Source of the DNA: Selenomonas sp. TAMA-11512
GTDB taxonomy: Bacteria > Bacillota > Negativicutes > Selenomonadales > Selenomonadaceae
Direction of reading: 5' to 3'
Assembly (NCBI RefSeq): GCF_037076525.1
Contig: NZ_AP029018.1
Coordinates: forward strand, 1,637,001 to 1,701,000
Length of the DNA: 64,000 nt
This document shows, piece by piece, positions 8,488-16,120 of this stretch. The notes under the pieces were generated by a model, which searched no databases, was not told the origin of the DNA, and worked only from the letters and a program-made list of their open reading frames with translations. The position numbers and the translations under genes are program-made. Each line of letters starts with the position of its first letter. Within the stretch, counting starts at the first letter, position 1.

Positions 8488-8726
8488 AATCATGCTCCTC
8501 TTTTCTACGGATCTCTTTTAACATACATTTCCGGCGTGTACGGGGGAATATAGGTGATTGTCACATTGCTTGGTATTTGCGCAGTGCTTTCGATTTATAC
8601 CACGCCGCTCCATCGCAAACAAATACAATGAGATCATCTTGAAAGTTCATTGAAGACGGCACTCATGCATTCTGCATTGCAGTATGGCATGACAAGAAAG
8701 AACTGTTCTCCTGTCGTTGTGAATGG

Positions 8727-10091
8727 TCAGTCCGCTTTGACAAGCTTCGTACAAACTTCCACATGCGATGTCTGGGGGAACATATCCACAGGCTGGACTT
8801 CCTGTGTCTTATAGCCGAGCTCTGTCAGGATGGCCAGATCTCTCGCAAGGGAGGCGGGGTTACAGGAGACGTAGACCATGCGCTGAGGCTGCATATCGGC
8901 AACGGTGCGGAGGACGGTCTCCGTACAGCCGGCGCGCGGCGGGTCGACGACAACGACATCCGCGCGCACGCCCTCGCGATAGAGTCTCGGTATAACCTTC
9001 GTCGCATCACCGACGATAAATTCCACGTTCTTGATGTTGTTGTCTCTTGCATTTTTTTGTGCGTCAACGATGGAGGGCTTGACGATTTCGATTCCATAGA
9101 CTTTGCGTGCCCGCTGCGCCAAAAAGAGGGATATCGTCCCTGTACCGCAGTAGGCGTCGATGACTGTCTCACGCCCTGTCAGGTCCGCGTAATCCATTGC
9201 CTTTTGATAGAGGCGCTCTGCCTGTTCGCTGTTGACTTGGAAAAAGGAGCGCGCCGAAACGTGAAAGGAGAGTTTTCCGATGCTGTCCAGAATGGTATTC
9301 TTTCCCCAAAGAAGTTTTGTATCACGTCCCAATATGACGTTGTTGCGATACGTTTGAATATTTTGCTGGACACTGACGAGGCGCGGAATCTTCGCGCGCA
9401 GAAGCTTCACGATCTCCTTCTCTCGAGCGAGTTCTTTCGATGCCGTGACGAGGACGACCATTACGTCACCGCGGGCACCCACGCGCCCCATGATATGACG
9501 CAGCACACCTATATGCCTGTCTTCGTCATACGGGGGGATGCGAAGCCTCTCCACCACATCACGGGCGGCTTTGACGACGACATCATTTTCTTCCTTTTGA
9601 ATATGACAGACATTCGTATCGATGATGTCGTGACTGCCTTTGGCGTAGCAGCCGATCAAGACTTTCCCTTTCCCCTTCGCAACGGGGAACTGCACTTTAT
9701 TACGATAGCGCCAGGGAGAGACGGCGGCAAGTGTCGGATGCACGGTCAATCCCTTAAGATGTCCGATACGCTCAAGCGCATCGATGACCTGCTGTCGCTT
9801 CGCCTCCAGCTGTCCCGCGTAGCTGAGATGCTGCAGCTGACAGCCTCCGCAAGCGGGGTAGATGGGACAGACGGGGTCTGTGCGCAGCGGGCTGTCGTTC
9901 AGACGCTCTACGGGCACGCCCACAGCATAGCTCTTCTTGACTGTCGTCAATCGCACCTTGAGGCGCTCCTCCGGCAGGCTCTCGGGCACAAAGACGGTCA
10001 GGCCGTCGCTCAGGCGTCCTACGCCCTCACCGCCCGCGCCGATGGACGCAATTTGAACTTCTACAACCGCACCTTCTCTTGCTGCCTTCAC
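8727..10091 (-). CDS. rlmD: 23S rRNA (uracil-C5)-methyltransferase, RlmD/RlmCD type
   Basis: S-adenosylmethionine-dependent methyltransferase of the RumA/TrmA family, 454 residues, starting with GTG. An N-terminal TRAM domain (about 10-62) is followed by the iron-sulfur cysteines Cys75, Cys81, Cys84 and Cys162. The methyltransferase fold has DAYCGTGTISLF (motif I), VVVDPPRAGC, and the catalytic cysteine in VYVSCNPASLARDL. In Firmicutes such enzymes modify U747 and/or U1939 of 23S rRNA; which one cannot be told here. It is separated from the upstream DUF1292 gene by a terminator and so probably has its own promoter. Confidence 0.92.
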   Translation of the reverse strand: MKAAREGAVVEVQIASIGAGGEGVGRLSDGLTVFVPESLPEERLKVRLTTVKKSYAVGVPVERLNDSPLRTDPVCPIYPACGGCQLQHLSYAGQLEAKRQQVIDALERIGHLKGLTVHPTLAAVSPWRYRNKVQFPVAKGKGKVLIGCYAKGSHDIIDTNVCHIQKEENDVVVKAARDVVERLRIPPYDEDRHIGVLRHIMGRVGARGDVMVVLVTASKELAREKEIVKLLRAKIPRLVSVQQNIQTYRNNVILGRDTKLLWGKNTILDSIGKLSFHVSARSFFQVNSEQAERLYQKAMDYADLTGRETVIDAYCGTGTISLFLAQRARKVYGIEIVKPSIVDAQKNARDNNIKNVEFIVGDATKVIPRLYREGVRADVVVVDPPRAGCTETVLRTVADMQPQRMVYVSCNPASLARDLAILTELGYKTQEVQPVDMFPQTSHVEVCTKLVKAD

Positions 10092-10114
10092 CGAATACCG
10101 CCTTTCTCATGGTA

Positions 10115-10161
10115 AGGAAAAGGAGGCTGCCACACGCAAACTCCAACGTGCAACAGCCTCC
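10115..10161 (-). terminator. Intrinsic terminator downstream of the DUF1292 gene
   Basis: On the minus strand GGAGGCTGTTGCACG pairs with CGTGTGGCAGCCTCC around a 10-base loop, followed by TTTTCCTT. It ends the ireB-ruvX-DUF1292 transcript just upstream of rlmD. Confidence 0.85.
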
Positions 10162-10557
10162 ATAATCTCTTTACTCGTTTTCTTCGAGTTCATCCATCAG
10201 CGCATCGTACGCTGCCTGCACCTTATCAAACTCATCGTCCGAAGGCTCTACATACTCTTCTTCGCCATCCTCACCGATGATGACTTTCGCAATCAATACG
10301 TCTTCGTCGCCCTCTTCGTGATCGTGTCCGCAGCCGCAATCGGCTCCGTGCTCATGATCTTCGTTCATGCCGACCAGCAGCGCGAACTTCTCTTCCCCGA
10401 CGGGGATGATCATCTCTTCGCGATAGTAGAACTCGTGAAGTGGTAAACTAAAACTGGACACAGAGGGGGTAGAAAATGGACACTGTTTGCAGTATCCTGT
10501 ACACAGGATGACAGGCAGCGGACAGCCTATCTCCCGATGCAGACAGGAGGTTGCCAC

Positions 10558-10926
10558 GTGAAGTACACCAAGGAGCAACGTTTGGACATAGGCCGTCGGA
10601 TCTACGACGGCGAGCTCACGAGATATGAAGCAGCAGAAGAATACGGGATCAGCGAGCAGACCGCACGGGATTACATGCGCCACTACCGGGATGCCAACCA
10701 GCTCCCGCCGAAAAGGGGGGTGCGCAGCTGCTTGGGTCTTGCCAAGACCAAATCCATACCAGTTCCCACCGGCCTGGAAGATCTCCAGTCCATGACGAAA
10801 AAAGAACTAATCGATGCCCTCGTTATGGCAAGGATCACAGAGGCACGCTTAAAAAAAGGTTATCTGGTGGAAGGAGTTGGTGCGGAAAAGACGTTCATTC
10901 CTATCGGCAGGAAGAATACCAAGTAG
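10558..10926 (+). CDS. IS3-family transposase OrfA (helix-turn-helix protein)
   Basis: 122 residues from GTG 10558, which follows AGGAGG by 7 bases; an earlier in-frame ATG at 10537 lacks such a site. Helix-turn-helix: LTRYEAAEEYGISEQTARDY. It alone acts as the end-binding or inhibitory protein; with a -1 shift at the A7G run (10851-10858) it is fused to OrfB to make the active transposase. Confidence 0.9.
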   Translation: MKYTKEQRLDIGRRIYDGELTRYEAAEEYGISEQTARDYMRHYRDANQLPPKRGVRSCLGLAKTKSIPVPTGLEDLQSMTKKELIDALVMARITEARLKKGYLVEGVGAEKTFIPIGRKNTK

Positions 10927-10928
10927 TC

Positions 10929-11798
10929 ATGGAGCTTTCCGGACAGTTCCCCATCCGGCTGCTCTGTACAAAGACCGGAATCCCACGCAGCAGCTTCTAC
11001 AACTGGAAGAAGAGCGTGGAACATCCACCCGAACAGAAGAAACGGCTTGTGCAGAGCATCGGATTGTTTCAGGAATACCATGGGCGCTTTCCCTCCCATG
11101 GCTACCGCTGGCTGAATGCCAAAATCCGATTGGACAAAGGAATCGTATTTTCCGATCCCTATGCCCATAAATGCTGTAAGATCGCAGGGATCAAGAGCCT
11201 TTGCAAACATTACAGCTACAAGAAGGAGGGCGATCCGTCCAGAACCTATCCGAACTTGTTGCTTGCAGGAATCAACATCACCGGCCCCATGGAATGTGTG
11301 GTGAGTGATATGACCGCCTTTTATGTGGAGCGCACATACTACGAGCTCACACTATATATGGATTTGTGGAATGACGAGCTCATTGCCCACGCGCTCTCAT
11401 CCAAGCGCGGCGATCGTATGACCTACCTCGACGGCTTGCAGGACGTGCTTGCGTTCAAGAAGCAGTATCCGAATCAGAAGCTCATCCTGCACAGCGATCA
11501 AGGCTCTGTTTACGCATCCAAGAGCTACAACGAACTCCTGCCCATGTACAACATTGTCAGGTCAATGTCCAGAGCCGGCACACCGACAGACAATGCCGCG
11601 ATGGAGGCGATTAATGGTTGGATCAAGGCCGAACTCTTTACAGATTTCCATATTACTTCGCCGGAGAATGTCCCCGCTCAGGTATCCGACTACATCCGCT
11701 TCTTCAACGAGGAGCGCCCTGCATATGCCCTTGGATACCTTACGCCGAAGCAGTATCGGGAGCAGTTCGCGCCAAAGCACGAAGGTGCGGCTCCTTGA
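10929..11798 (+). CDS. IS3-family transposase OrfB (DDE integrase core)
   Basis: 289 codons from the first ATG. Catalytic triad: Asp127 (VVSDMT), Asp190 (LHSDQGS) and Glu226 (AMEAING), with exactly 35 residues between the second Asp and Glu as in IS3 transposases. The frame is open upstream to the slippery run, and the fused reading (RQEEYQVVMELS) matches how OrfAB proteins join, so the ATG is probably not the main start. No stop or frameshift inside; the element looks active. Confidence 0.92.
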   Translation: MELSGQFPIRLLCTKTGIPRSSFYNWKKSVEHPPEQKKRLVQSIGLFQEYHGRFPSHGYRWLNAKIRLDKGIVFSDPYAHKCCKIAGIKSLCKHYSYKKEGDPSRTYPNLLLAGINITGPMECVVSDMTAFYVERTYYELTLYMDLWNDELIAHALSSKRGDRMTYLDGLQDVLAFKKQYPNQKLILHSDQGSVYASKSYNELLPMYNIVRSMSRAGTPTDNAAMEAINGWIKAELFTDFHITSPENVPAQVSDYIRFFNEERPAYALGYLTPKQYREQFAPKHEGAAP

Positions 11799-12008
11799 TA
11801 CGTGTCCTTTGAATGGAGGTCATGGATATTCTGTGTATCACATCTTCGATGAATATGTACAGTATCTCAATTCTAATGACTAATTTTTAGGTTTTTGTGT
11901 CCAGTTTTTGTTGACTAGTGCACTCGTTGCCTTCCTCGTCGGTCATAACAACGACGACGCCCTCTTCTTCCATATCTTTTTCATTTGCCATCGCATATAC
12001 CCCTTTCT

Positions 12009-12431
12009 CTATCTCTTCATTCCGTCTAAATAGCCCTGCAGGATGAACACCGCCGCCATCTTGTCAATGACCTTGCGGCGCTTTTTCCGGCTGACGTCTG
12101 CCTCCAAAAGAGAACGCTCCGCTGCCACGGTCGACAGCCGCTCATCCTGATAGACGGGCTCTATTGCCGGGATGCGTTCCCGCATCTCTCGAATAAACTC
12201 TTTGACGACCGCGCAGCGATCGCCTTCCGTGCCGTCCATATTCTTCGGAAGCCCGACGACGAGCTTGTATGTCTCGTATTCATCCATGAGCTCTTTGAGG
12301 CGTTTCGCGTCCTGCTCCAGCGTCGTGCGACGTATGGTTTCCACGCCCTGCGCTGTGAGTCCGAGGAGATCGCTCGCCGCGATCCCCACCGTGCAATCGC
12401 CTACATCCAGCCCCAGATATCGCTGCATCAT
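12009..12431 (-). CDS. ruvX: RuvX/YqgF family putative pre-16S rRNA nuclease
   Basis: 140 residues, RNase H-like fold; family members act in 16S rRNA 5' end maturation and were earlier called Holliday junction resolvases. Motifs: GLDVGDCTVGIA at the start with the first catalytic Asp, VVGLPKNMDGTEG in the middle, and DERLSTVAAE with the conserved Asp-Glu. The start overlaps the ireB stop by 4 bases (ATGA). Confidence 0.93.
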   Translation of the reverse strand: MMQRYLGLDVGDCTVGIAASDLLGLTAQGVETIRRTTLEQDAKRLKELMDEYETYKLVVGLPKNMDGTEGDRCAVVKEFIREMRERIPAIEPVYQDERLSTVAAERSLLEADVSRKKRRKVIDKMAAVFILQGYLDGMKR

Positions 12432-12688
12432 CGCATGTCCTTGTGTGCTTCCAGATAGAAGTGCACAAGCTCTTCCAGGATGTCATCACGTTCGAGCGTG
12501 CGAATCTTGCTGCGTGCTTCCTTGTGGCTCGTCACATAGGCCGGATCTCCGGAAAGGAGATATCCGACGAGCTGATTGATGGGATTGTAGCCCTTTTCCT
12601 CCATGGCGCCGCACGCTTCCTGTATGATTTTTTCCACTTTATTTTCTTCGGTGCCAAAGCGAAACATCATAGTTTCTTCGCTGACCAT
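12428..12688 (-). CDS. ireB: IreB family regulatory phosphoprotein
   Basis: 86 residues, formerly DUF965. The start MVSEETMMFRFG and the block GYNPINQLVGYLLSGDPAYV are diagnostic. In enterococci IreB is a substrate of a PASTA-domain Ser/Thr kinase and affects cephalosporin resistance; the same role here is inference. First gene of ireB-ruvX-DUF1292. The alanyl-tRNA synthetase gene that often precedes it is not present; asd lies upstream instead. Confidence 0.92.
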   Translation of the reverse strand: MVSEETMMFRFGTEENKVEKIIQEACGAMEEKGYNPINQLVGYLLSGDPAYVTSHKEARSKIRTLERDDILEELVHFYLEAHKDMR

Positions 12689-12804
12689 AGGTATGTACCC
12701 CCTTTATGCATGCCGCACAGCTTAGCCGAGTAACCCTCCGTCCGGCGTAAGCCTGTCCCTTCCCCGAATGGAGGAAAAGCACGCCCCTTCGATGTATCGC
12801 CGCA

Positions 12805-13845
12805 TTATTTCTTAAGCATGTCGTGGTCAATCATGTACTCCGCAATCTGCAGCGCGTTGAGAGCCGCGCCCTTGCGAATCTGATCGCCGCAGACCCAGAG
12901 GTTGAGACCGTGCTCGACGGACTCATCCTTGCGGATGCGGCCAACCTCGACGTCATTCTTGCCCGACGTGTTGAGCGGCTGCGGATAGCTCTGCGTCGCA
13001 GGATCATCGTTGAGCTCCGCGCCCGGGAATGCCGCGATTGCCTTGCGCGCAGCCTCGACCGTGACCTCATCGGCGAACTCGACATTGACCGACTCCGCGT
13101 GACTGCGGTAGACCGGCACGCGAATCGTCGTTGCCGTGATGCGCATATCCGGACGCGACATGATCTTGCGCGTCTCGTCAATCATCTTCATCTCTTCCTT
13201 GGTGTAGAGATTTTCCTTGAATACGTCAATCTGCGGGAGCAGATTGAAGGCAATCTGATAGTGTCGCTCCAGCGAAGCTCCGGGAAGAATTTCCGCCTTT
13301 ACGGGGCGTCCTGCAACGAGGTCCTGTACCTGCTGCTCGAGCTCCGCCATCGCTTCCTTGCCGCCGCCGGAGACAGCCTGATACGTCGAAACGACGACAC
13401 GCTTGATCTTCGACAGGTTCTCCAGCGGCTTGAGCGCCATAACCATGATGATGGTCGAGCAGTTCGGGTTCGCGATGATGCCCTTGTGCTCGGCGATTGC
13501 CTCCGGATTCACCTCGGGAACGACGAGCGGCACCTCCGGGTCCATACGGAATGTCGAGGAGTTGTCGATAACGACCGCCCCGGCCTTGACGGCTGCCGGC
13601 GCGAATGTCTTGCTGGCGCCTCCGCCCGCAAAGAGCGCGATATCGATATCCTTGAAGCTGTCCTCGGTCGTCTCCTCAACGGTATACTCTTTGCCCATAA
13701 ACGAGATCTTTTTGCCCGCGGACCGAGAGGATGCCAGGAGGCGAAGTTCCGCGAAAGGGAAGTTACGCTCTTCGATGAGGTTTAGAAATTCCTGTCCGAC
13801 GGCACCGGTGGCACCCATGATGGCAACATTATAGCGCTTGCTCAT
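12805..13845 (-). CDS. asd: Aspartate-semialdehyde dehydrogenase
   Basis: Converts aspartyl phosphate to aspartate semialdehyde, the branch compound for lysine, diaminopimelate, threonine and methionine. 346 residues. NADP-binding GATGAVGQEFL near the N-terminus, catalytic cysteine in NPNCSTIIMV, and the substrate-binding TYQAVSGGGKEAM segment. It follows dapB by 12 bases, so the two form an operon for diaminopimelate supply; lysC, the preceding step, is 29 kb away in the window. Confidence 0.96.
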   Translation of the reverse strand: MSKRYNVAIMGATGAVGQEFLNLIEERNFPFAELRLLASSRSAGKKISFMGKEYTVEETTEDSFKDIDIALFAGGGASKTFAPAAVKAGAVVIDNSSTFRMDPEVPLVVPEVNPEAIAEHKGIIANPNCSTIIMVMALKPLENLSKIKRVVVSTYQAVSGGGKEAMAELEQQVQDLVAGRPVKAEILPGASLERHYQIAFNLLPQIDVFKENLYTKEEMKMIDETRKIMSRPDMRITATTIRVPVYRSHAESVNVEFADEVTVEAARKAIAAFPGAELNDDPATQSYPQPLNTSGKNDVEVGRIRKDESVEHGLNLWVCGDQIRKGAALNALQIAEYMIDHDMLKK

Positions 13846-13857
13846 ATATAACTCTCC

Positions 13858-14649
13858 TTAATCCAACAAATTCTCCAATCCGATAACAAGTCCGTCCAAA
13901 GCCCGAACCTTTTTGCAGGCGAGGACGACACCCGGCATGAAGCTCGTGCGGTCGATTGAATCGTGCCGTATCGTGAGTGTCTGCCCAAGGCCTCCGAAGA
14001 TGACCTCCTGGTGCGCCACATAGCCCGGCAGACGCACACTGTGGATGCGCATTCCGTCGACATCGGCACCGCGGGCGCCCGCGACCTTCTCACTCTCCTC
14101 CGGATGTCCCTGCCGCATGGAGGCACGCACTTCCCGAATGAGGTTCGCCGTCTGCAGCGCCGTCCCGGAAGGCGCGTCCAGCTTGTTGTCGTGGTGCATT
14201 TCGATGATCTCGACGTGCGGCATATACTTTGCCGCCTGCTTCGCGAAGAGCATCATCAGGACAGCACCGATAGCAAAGTTCGGTGCGATAAAGACCGGTG
14301 TACTGTGCTCCTTCGAGAGCTGCTTCAGGCTCTCAATGTTCTCCGCCGTCATTCCTGTCGTGCCGATGACAGGCGAGACGCCGAGCGAAATCGCCGTGCA
14401 CGCATTCTTATAGACCACGTGGGGCTGCGTGAAGTCCACCATGACTTCCGGCTTTGTCCTTTTGACAGCCGCCTCCAAGTCCACGTCAACGGCAACACCC
14501 GACTTACCGGCACCAACGACCTCGCCTATATCCGAAGCACTCTTGATATCGACGGCTGCCACAAGCTCCAATTCGCTGTCATCCAAGACGGCTTTGACGA
14601 CTGTCTGCCCCATTCTGCCCAGGGCACCGCTTACCAAAACCTTTACCAT
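13858..14649 (-). CDS. dapB: 4-hydroxy-tetrahydrodipicolinate reductase
   Basis: 263 residues from MVKVLVSGALGRMGQ; an upstream in-frame ATG (14676) would add nine residues absent from the family. Motifs: the nucleotide-binding SGALGRMGQ, the E(I/M)HH catalytic block (EIIEMHHDNKLDAPSGTA) with the conserved Lys, and the C-terminal TIRHDS(I)DR. Catalyses the second step of the diaminopimelate branch. First gene of dapB-asd, read from a promoter at 14708-14736. Confidence 0.96.
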   Translation of the reverse strand: MVKVLVSGALGRMGQTVVKAVLDDSELELVAAVDIKSASDIGEVVGAGKSGVAVDVDLEAAVKRTKPEVMVDFTQPHVVYKNACTAISLGVSPVIGTTGMTAENIESLKQLSKEHSTPVFIAPNFAIGAVLMMLFAKQAAKYMPHVEIIEMHHDNKLDAPSGTALQTANLIREVRASMRQGHPEESEKVAGARGADVDGMRIHSVRLPGYVAHQEVIFGGLGQTLTIRHDSIDRTSFMPGVVLACKKVRALDGLVIGLENLLD

Positions 14650-14707
14650 ACTGCAAGCCCCCGTTCGAGGAAGCAATTACTTCCCATGATTTATATCGTA
14701 CTGCTTT

Positions 14708-14736
14708 ATTTTATAAAGAGATCCGGAAAAAGTCAA
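14708..14736 (-). promoter_or_regulatory. dapB-asd promoter
   Basis: TTGACT, 17 bases, TAAAAT on the minus strand. The leader to the dapB ATG is about 50 bases, too short for a lysine riboswitch, so no attenuation element is apparent. Confidence 0.6.
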
Positions 14737-14857
14737 GGAAACTGTATTGTATTCATGCGATTCTCAACGGTTCGCGTGACCGCGGTGCATCGCCTCTTCG
14801 GCACCGCTTTTCGTGCCCCTGGCGAACGGTCTCTCCTATCTGTTTCTTTCAGTCGAC

Positions 14858-14928
14858 GTAAGGAAATCCCCCTTGCATACGCCGGTCTGCACCCGAGCGC
14901 ATCTCAAGGGGGATTCTCGCTTCCTTAC
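14858..14928. repeat. Long two-part inverted repeat at the end of narI
   Basis: Outer arms GTAAGGAA/TTCCTTAC, inner arms ATCCCCCTTG/CAAGGGGGAT, 29-base loop. The outer right arm contains the narI stop codon. There is no T-run on either side, so this is not a standard terminator; it may stabilise the 3' end of the nar mRNA. Confidence 0.6.
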
Positions 14929-15596
14929 TTCTTTCTGTAAATGATGTTGTTTCTAAAGAGGTACTCCACAGGCAGACTCAAACAGTGGACAAGACGCGTA
15001 AACGGGAAGAGCATCGCCGTCGTCATCCAGCCGAGCATGTGCGCGCGAAAATAGTACGGCACGGTTTCCATGTAGGAAATATCCGGCTGCCCCGTCAAAA
15101 TGCTGCGGAACCAAGGCGATATCGTATCTCGATAGTTGAACGTATTGTCCGCGGGAATGCCGGAGATCGTTCCCCAGCAGCCTGTCACAATCGTCAGGAA
15201 CAGGACGAGGTAGAGCCACCTATCCATCGTGCTCGTATTGACCGCCATGCGGTCCTTGCCCGCGAAGCGGCGCTTCATCAGGAGCAGGAATCCGCCAAAG
15301 AAGAGAATCCCCGCGGGAATTCCTCCCCCAAGCGCGATCATGTGGTAGAGGTGCTGGTCGATGCCCGCCGACTCCGTCATGTACTTCGGTATCAATATAC
15401 CGATTACGTGTCCGCCGAGCGCCATGACAAGGCCGAGGTGAAACAGCGGCCCCGCGAACTTCAGATCGCGCTTGGATAGGAACTGGCTTGACTTCGTCGT
15501 CCAGTTTCTCTCAAAGACGGTATAGCGGACAATCGTGCCGACAATGAGAACGGTAAAGGCGATATAAGGCAGCACGCCAAACAAGAACTGATCCAT
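14925..15596 (-). CDS. narI: Respiratory nitrate reductase gamma subunit (cytochrome b)
   Basis: 223 residues, five predicted membrane helices. It anchors NarGH and takes electrons from quinol. The four haem-ligand histidines are visible: His53 and His63 (LFHLGLVMALGGH), His186 (FRAHMLGW) and His204 (TRLVH), positions close to those of E. coli NarI (56, 66, 187, 205). One base separates it from narJ. Last gene of narGHJI. Confidence 0.95.
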   Translation of the reverse strand: MDQFLFGVLPYIAFTVLIVGTIVRYTVFERNWTTKSSQFLSKRDLKFAGPLFHLGLVMALGGHVIGILIPKYMTESAGIDQHLYHMIALGGGIPAGILFFGGFLLLMKRRFAGKDRMAVNTSTMDRWLYLVLFLTIVTGCWGTISGIPADNTFNYRDTISPWFRSILTGQPDISYMETVPYYFRAHMLGWMTTAMLFPFTRLVHCLSLPVEYLFRNNIIYRKK

Positions 15597-15597
15597 C

Positions 15598-16119
15598 TTA
15601 CTTCGCCTCCAATCCGGCCGCTACGGTGAGCACAACGTCGATCAAAAAGGTATAGACGAGCTTCGCCTCAATGAAGCGCGAGCGCAGGAGCTCGATCTTC
15701 TCTTTGAAGATCGCGAAAACGGCAGCCGCTTCTCGTTCATCCTCCATGCCGGCGATGAGCTCAAGAATAGCCGGCAGATAGTCCGGCAGCTCATTCTCAA
15801 TGTCATAGCCGTGGTCGAGAAAAACACTCTTATAGGCAAGCATCTCATTCGCCTGCTTGCCGAAATCCGTACGATCGTGCATCGTCAGGTAGAGGTTCGT
15901 GTTCTGCGAGAACTCGAAGAATTCGACGTAGTTCTCCTCGTACTTGCCGCGTCCCGTATCCTCGACATAAGCGATAAACTCTTCGATAATTGTTCGGTTT
16001 TGCGCGGACTCAATCTCTTTCACCGCCGCCTTGCACGCATCGAATTCCTTCCACCACGTCTCGTCGGGATAGGCAAGCAGGAAGGAGATCACGCGAAGGG
16101 TCTTTTCGTAGTCTTTCAT
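15598..16119 (-). CDS. narJ: Nitrate reductase assembly chaperone
   Basis: 173 residues from MKDYEKTLRVISFLLAYPDE. TorD/NarJ-family helical chaperone that holds apo-NarG while the molybdenum cofactor and iron-sulfur cluster are inserted. The conserved YVEFFEF segment is present. The upstream in-frame extension lies inside narH; this ATG follows the narH stop by one base and has GGGAGGG upstream. Confidence 0.93.
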   Translation of the reverse strand: MKDYEKTLRVISFLLAYPDETWWKEFDACKAAVKEIESAQNRTIIEEFIAYVEDTGRGKYEENYVEFFEFSQNTNLYLTMHDRTDFGKQANEMLAYKSVFLDHGYDIENELPDYLPAILELIAGMEDEREAAAVFAIFKEKIELLRSRFIEAKLVYTFLIDVVLTVAAGLEAK

Positions 16120-16120
16120 C

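Larger units (their letters stand above)
10436..11922 (+). mobile_element. Complete IS3-family insertion sequence (about 1487 bp)
   Basis: Ends are imperfect inverted repeats of about 27 bp sharing a block AAAACTGGACACA; the element begins TG and ends CA. The flanks carry the direct repeat CTCG (10432-10435 and 11923-11926), a 4-bp target duplication. Inside are orfA and orfB in -1 relative phase with an A7G slippery run. It is inserted in the DUF1292 gene, on the opposite strand. Confidence 0.93.
10171..11991 (-). pseudogene. DUF1292 (YrzB-like) gene interrupted by an IS3-family element
   Basis: The 5' part (11923-11991) starts MANEKDMEEE and ends TDEEGNE; the 3' part (10171-10435) resumes FYYREEMIIPVGEEKFALL and ends with an acidic tail. 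Removing the insertion and one copy of the CTCG target duplication restores a single frame, DEEGNE-FYYREE, of about 110 residues. The protein is very acidic, with a histidine- and cysteine-rich segment (CGCGHDHEE). It is the third gene of the conserved ireB-ruvX-DUF1292 set; its function is unknown in the family. The insertion leaves only about 23 native residues at the 5' end, so this strain is probably a null mutant. The interruption appears recent because both halves are unmutated. Confidence 0.93.

Noticed and set aside
8494-8726. Possible gene fragment (a short stretch reading FIEDGTHAFCIAVWHDKKE on the + strand)
   Set aside because: Too short and unrecognised, with no start signal; I see no supportable feature in this interval.
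8763-10115. A 450-codon + strand frame opposite rlmD
   Set aside because: rlmD has complete motifs on the minus strand; the other frame is a mirror artefact.
14650-14740. Lysine riboswitch upstream of dapB
   Set aside because: The leader after the promoter is only about 50 bases and lacks the conserved core.
14858-14928. Terminator of the nar operon
   Set aside because: The inverted repeat is long but has no T-run on either strand, so I list it only as a repeat.
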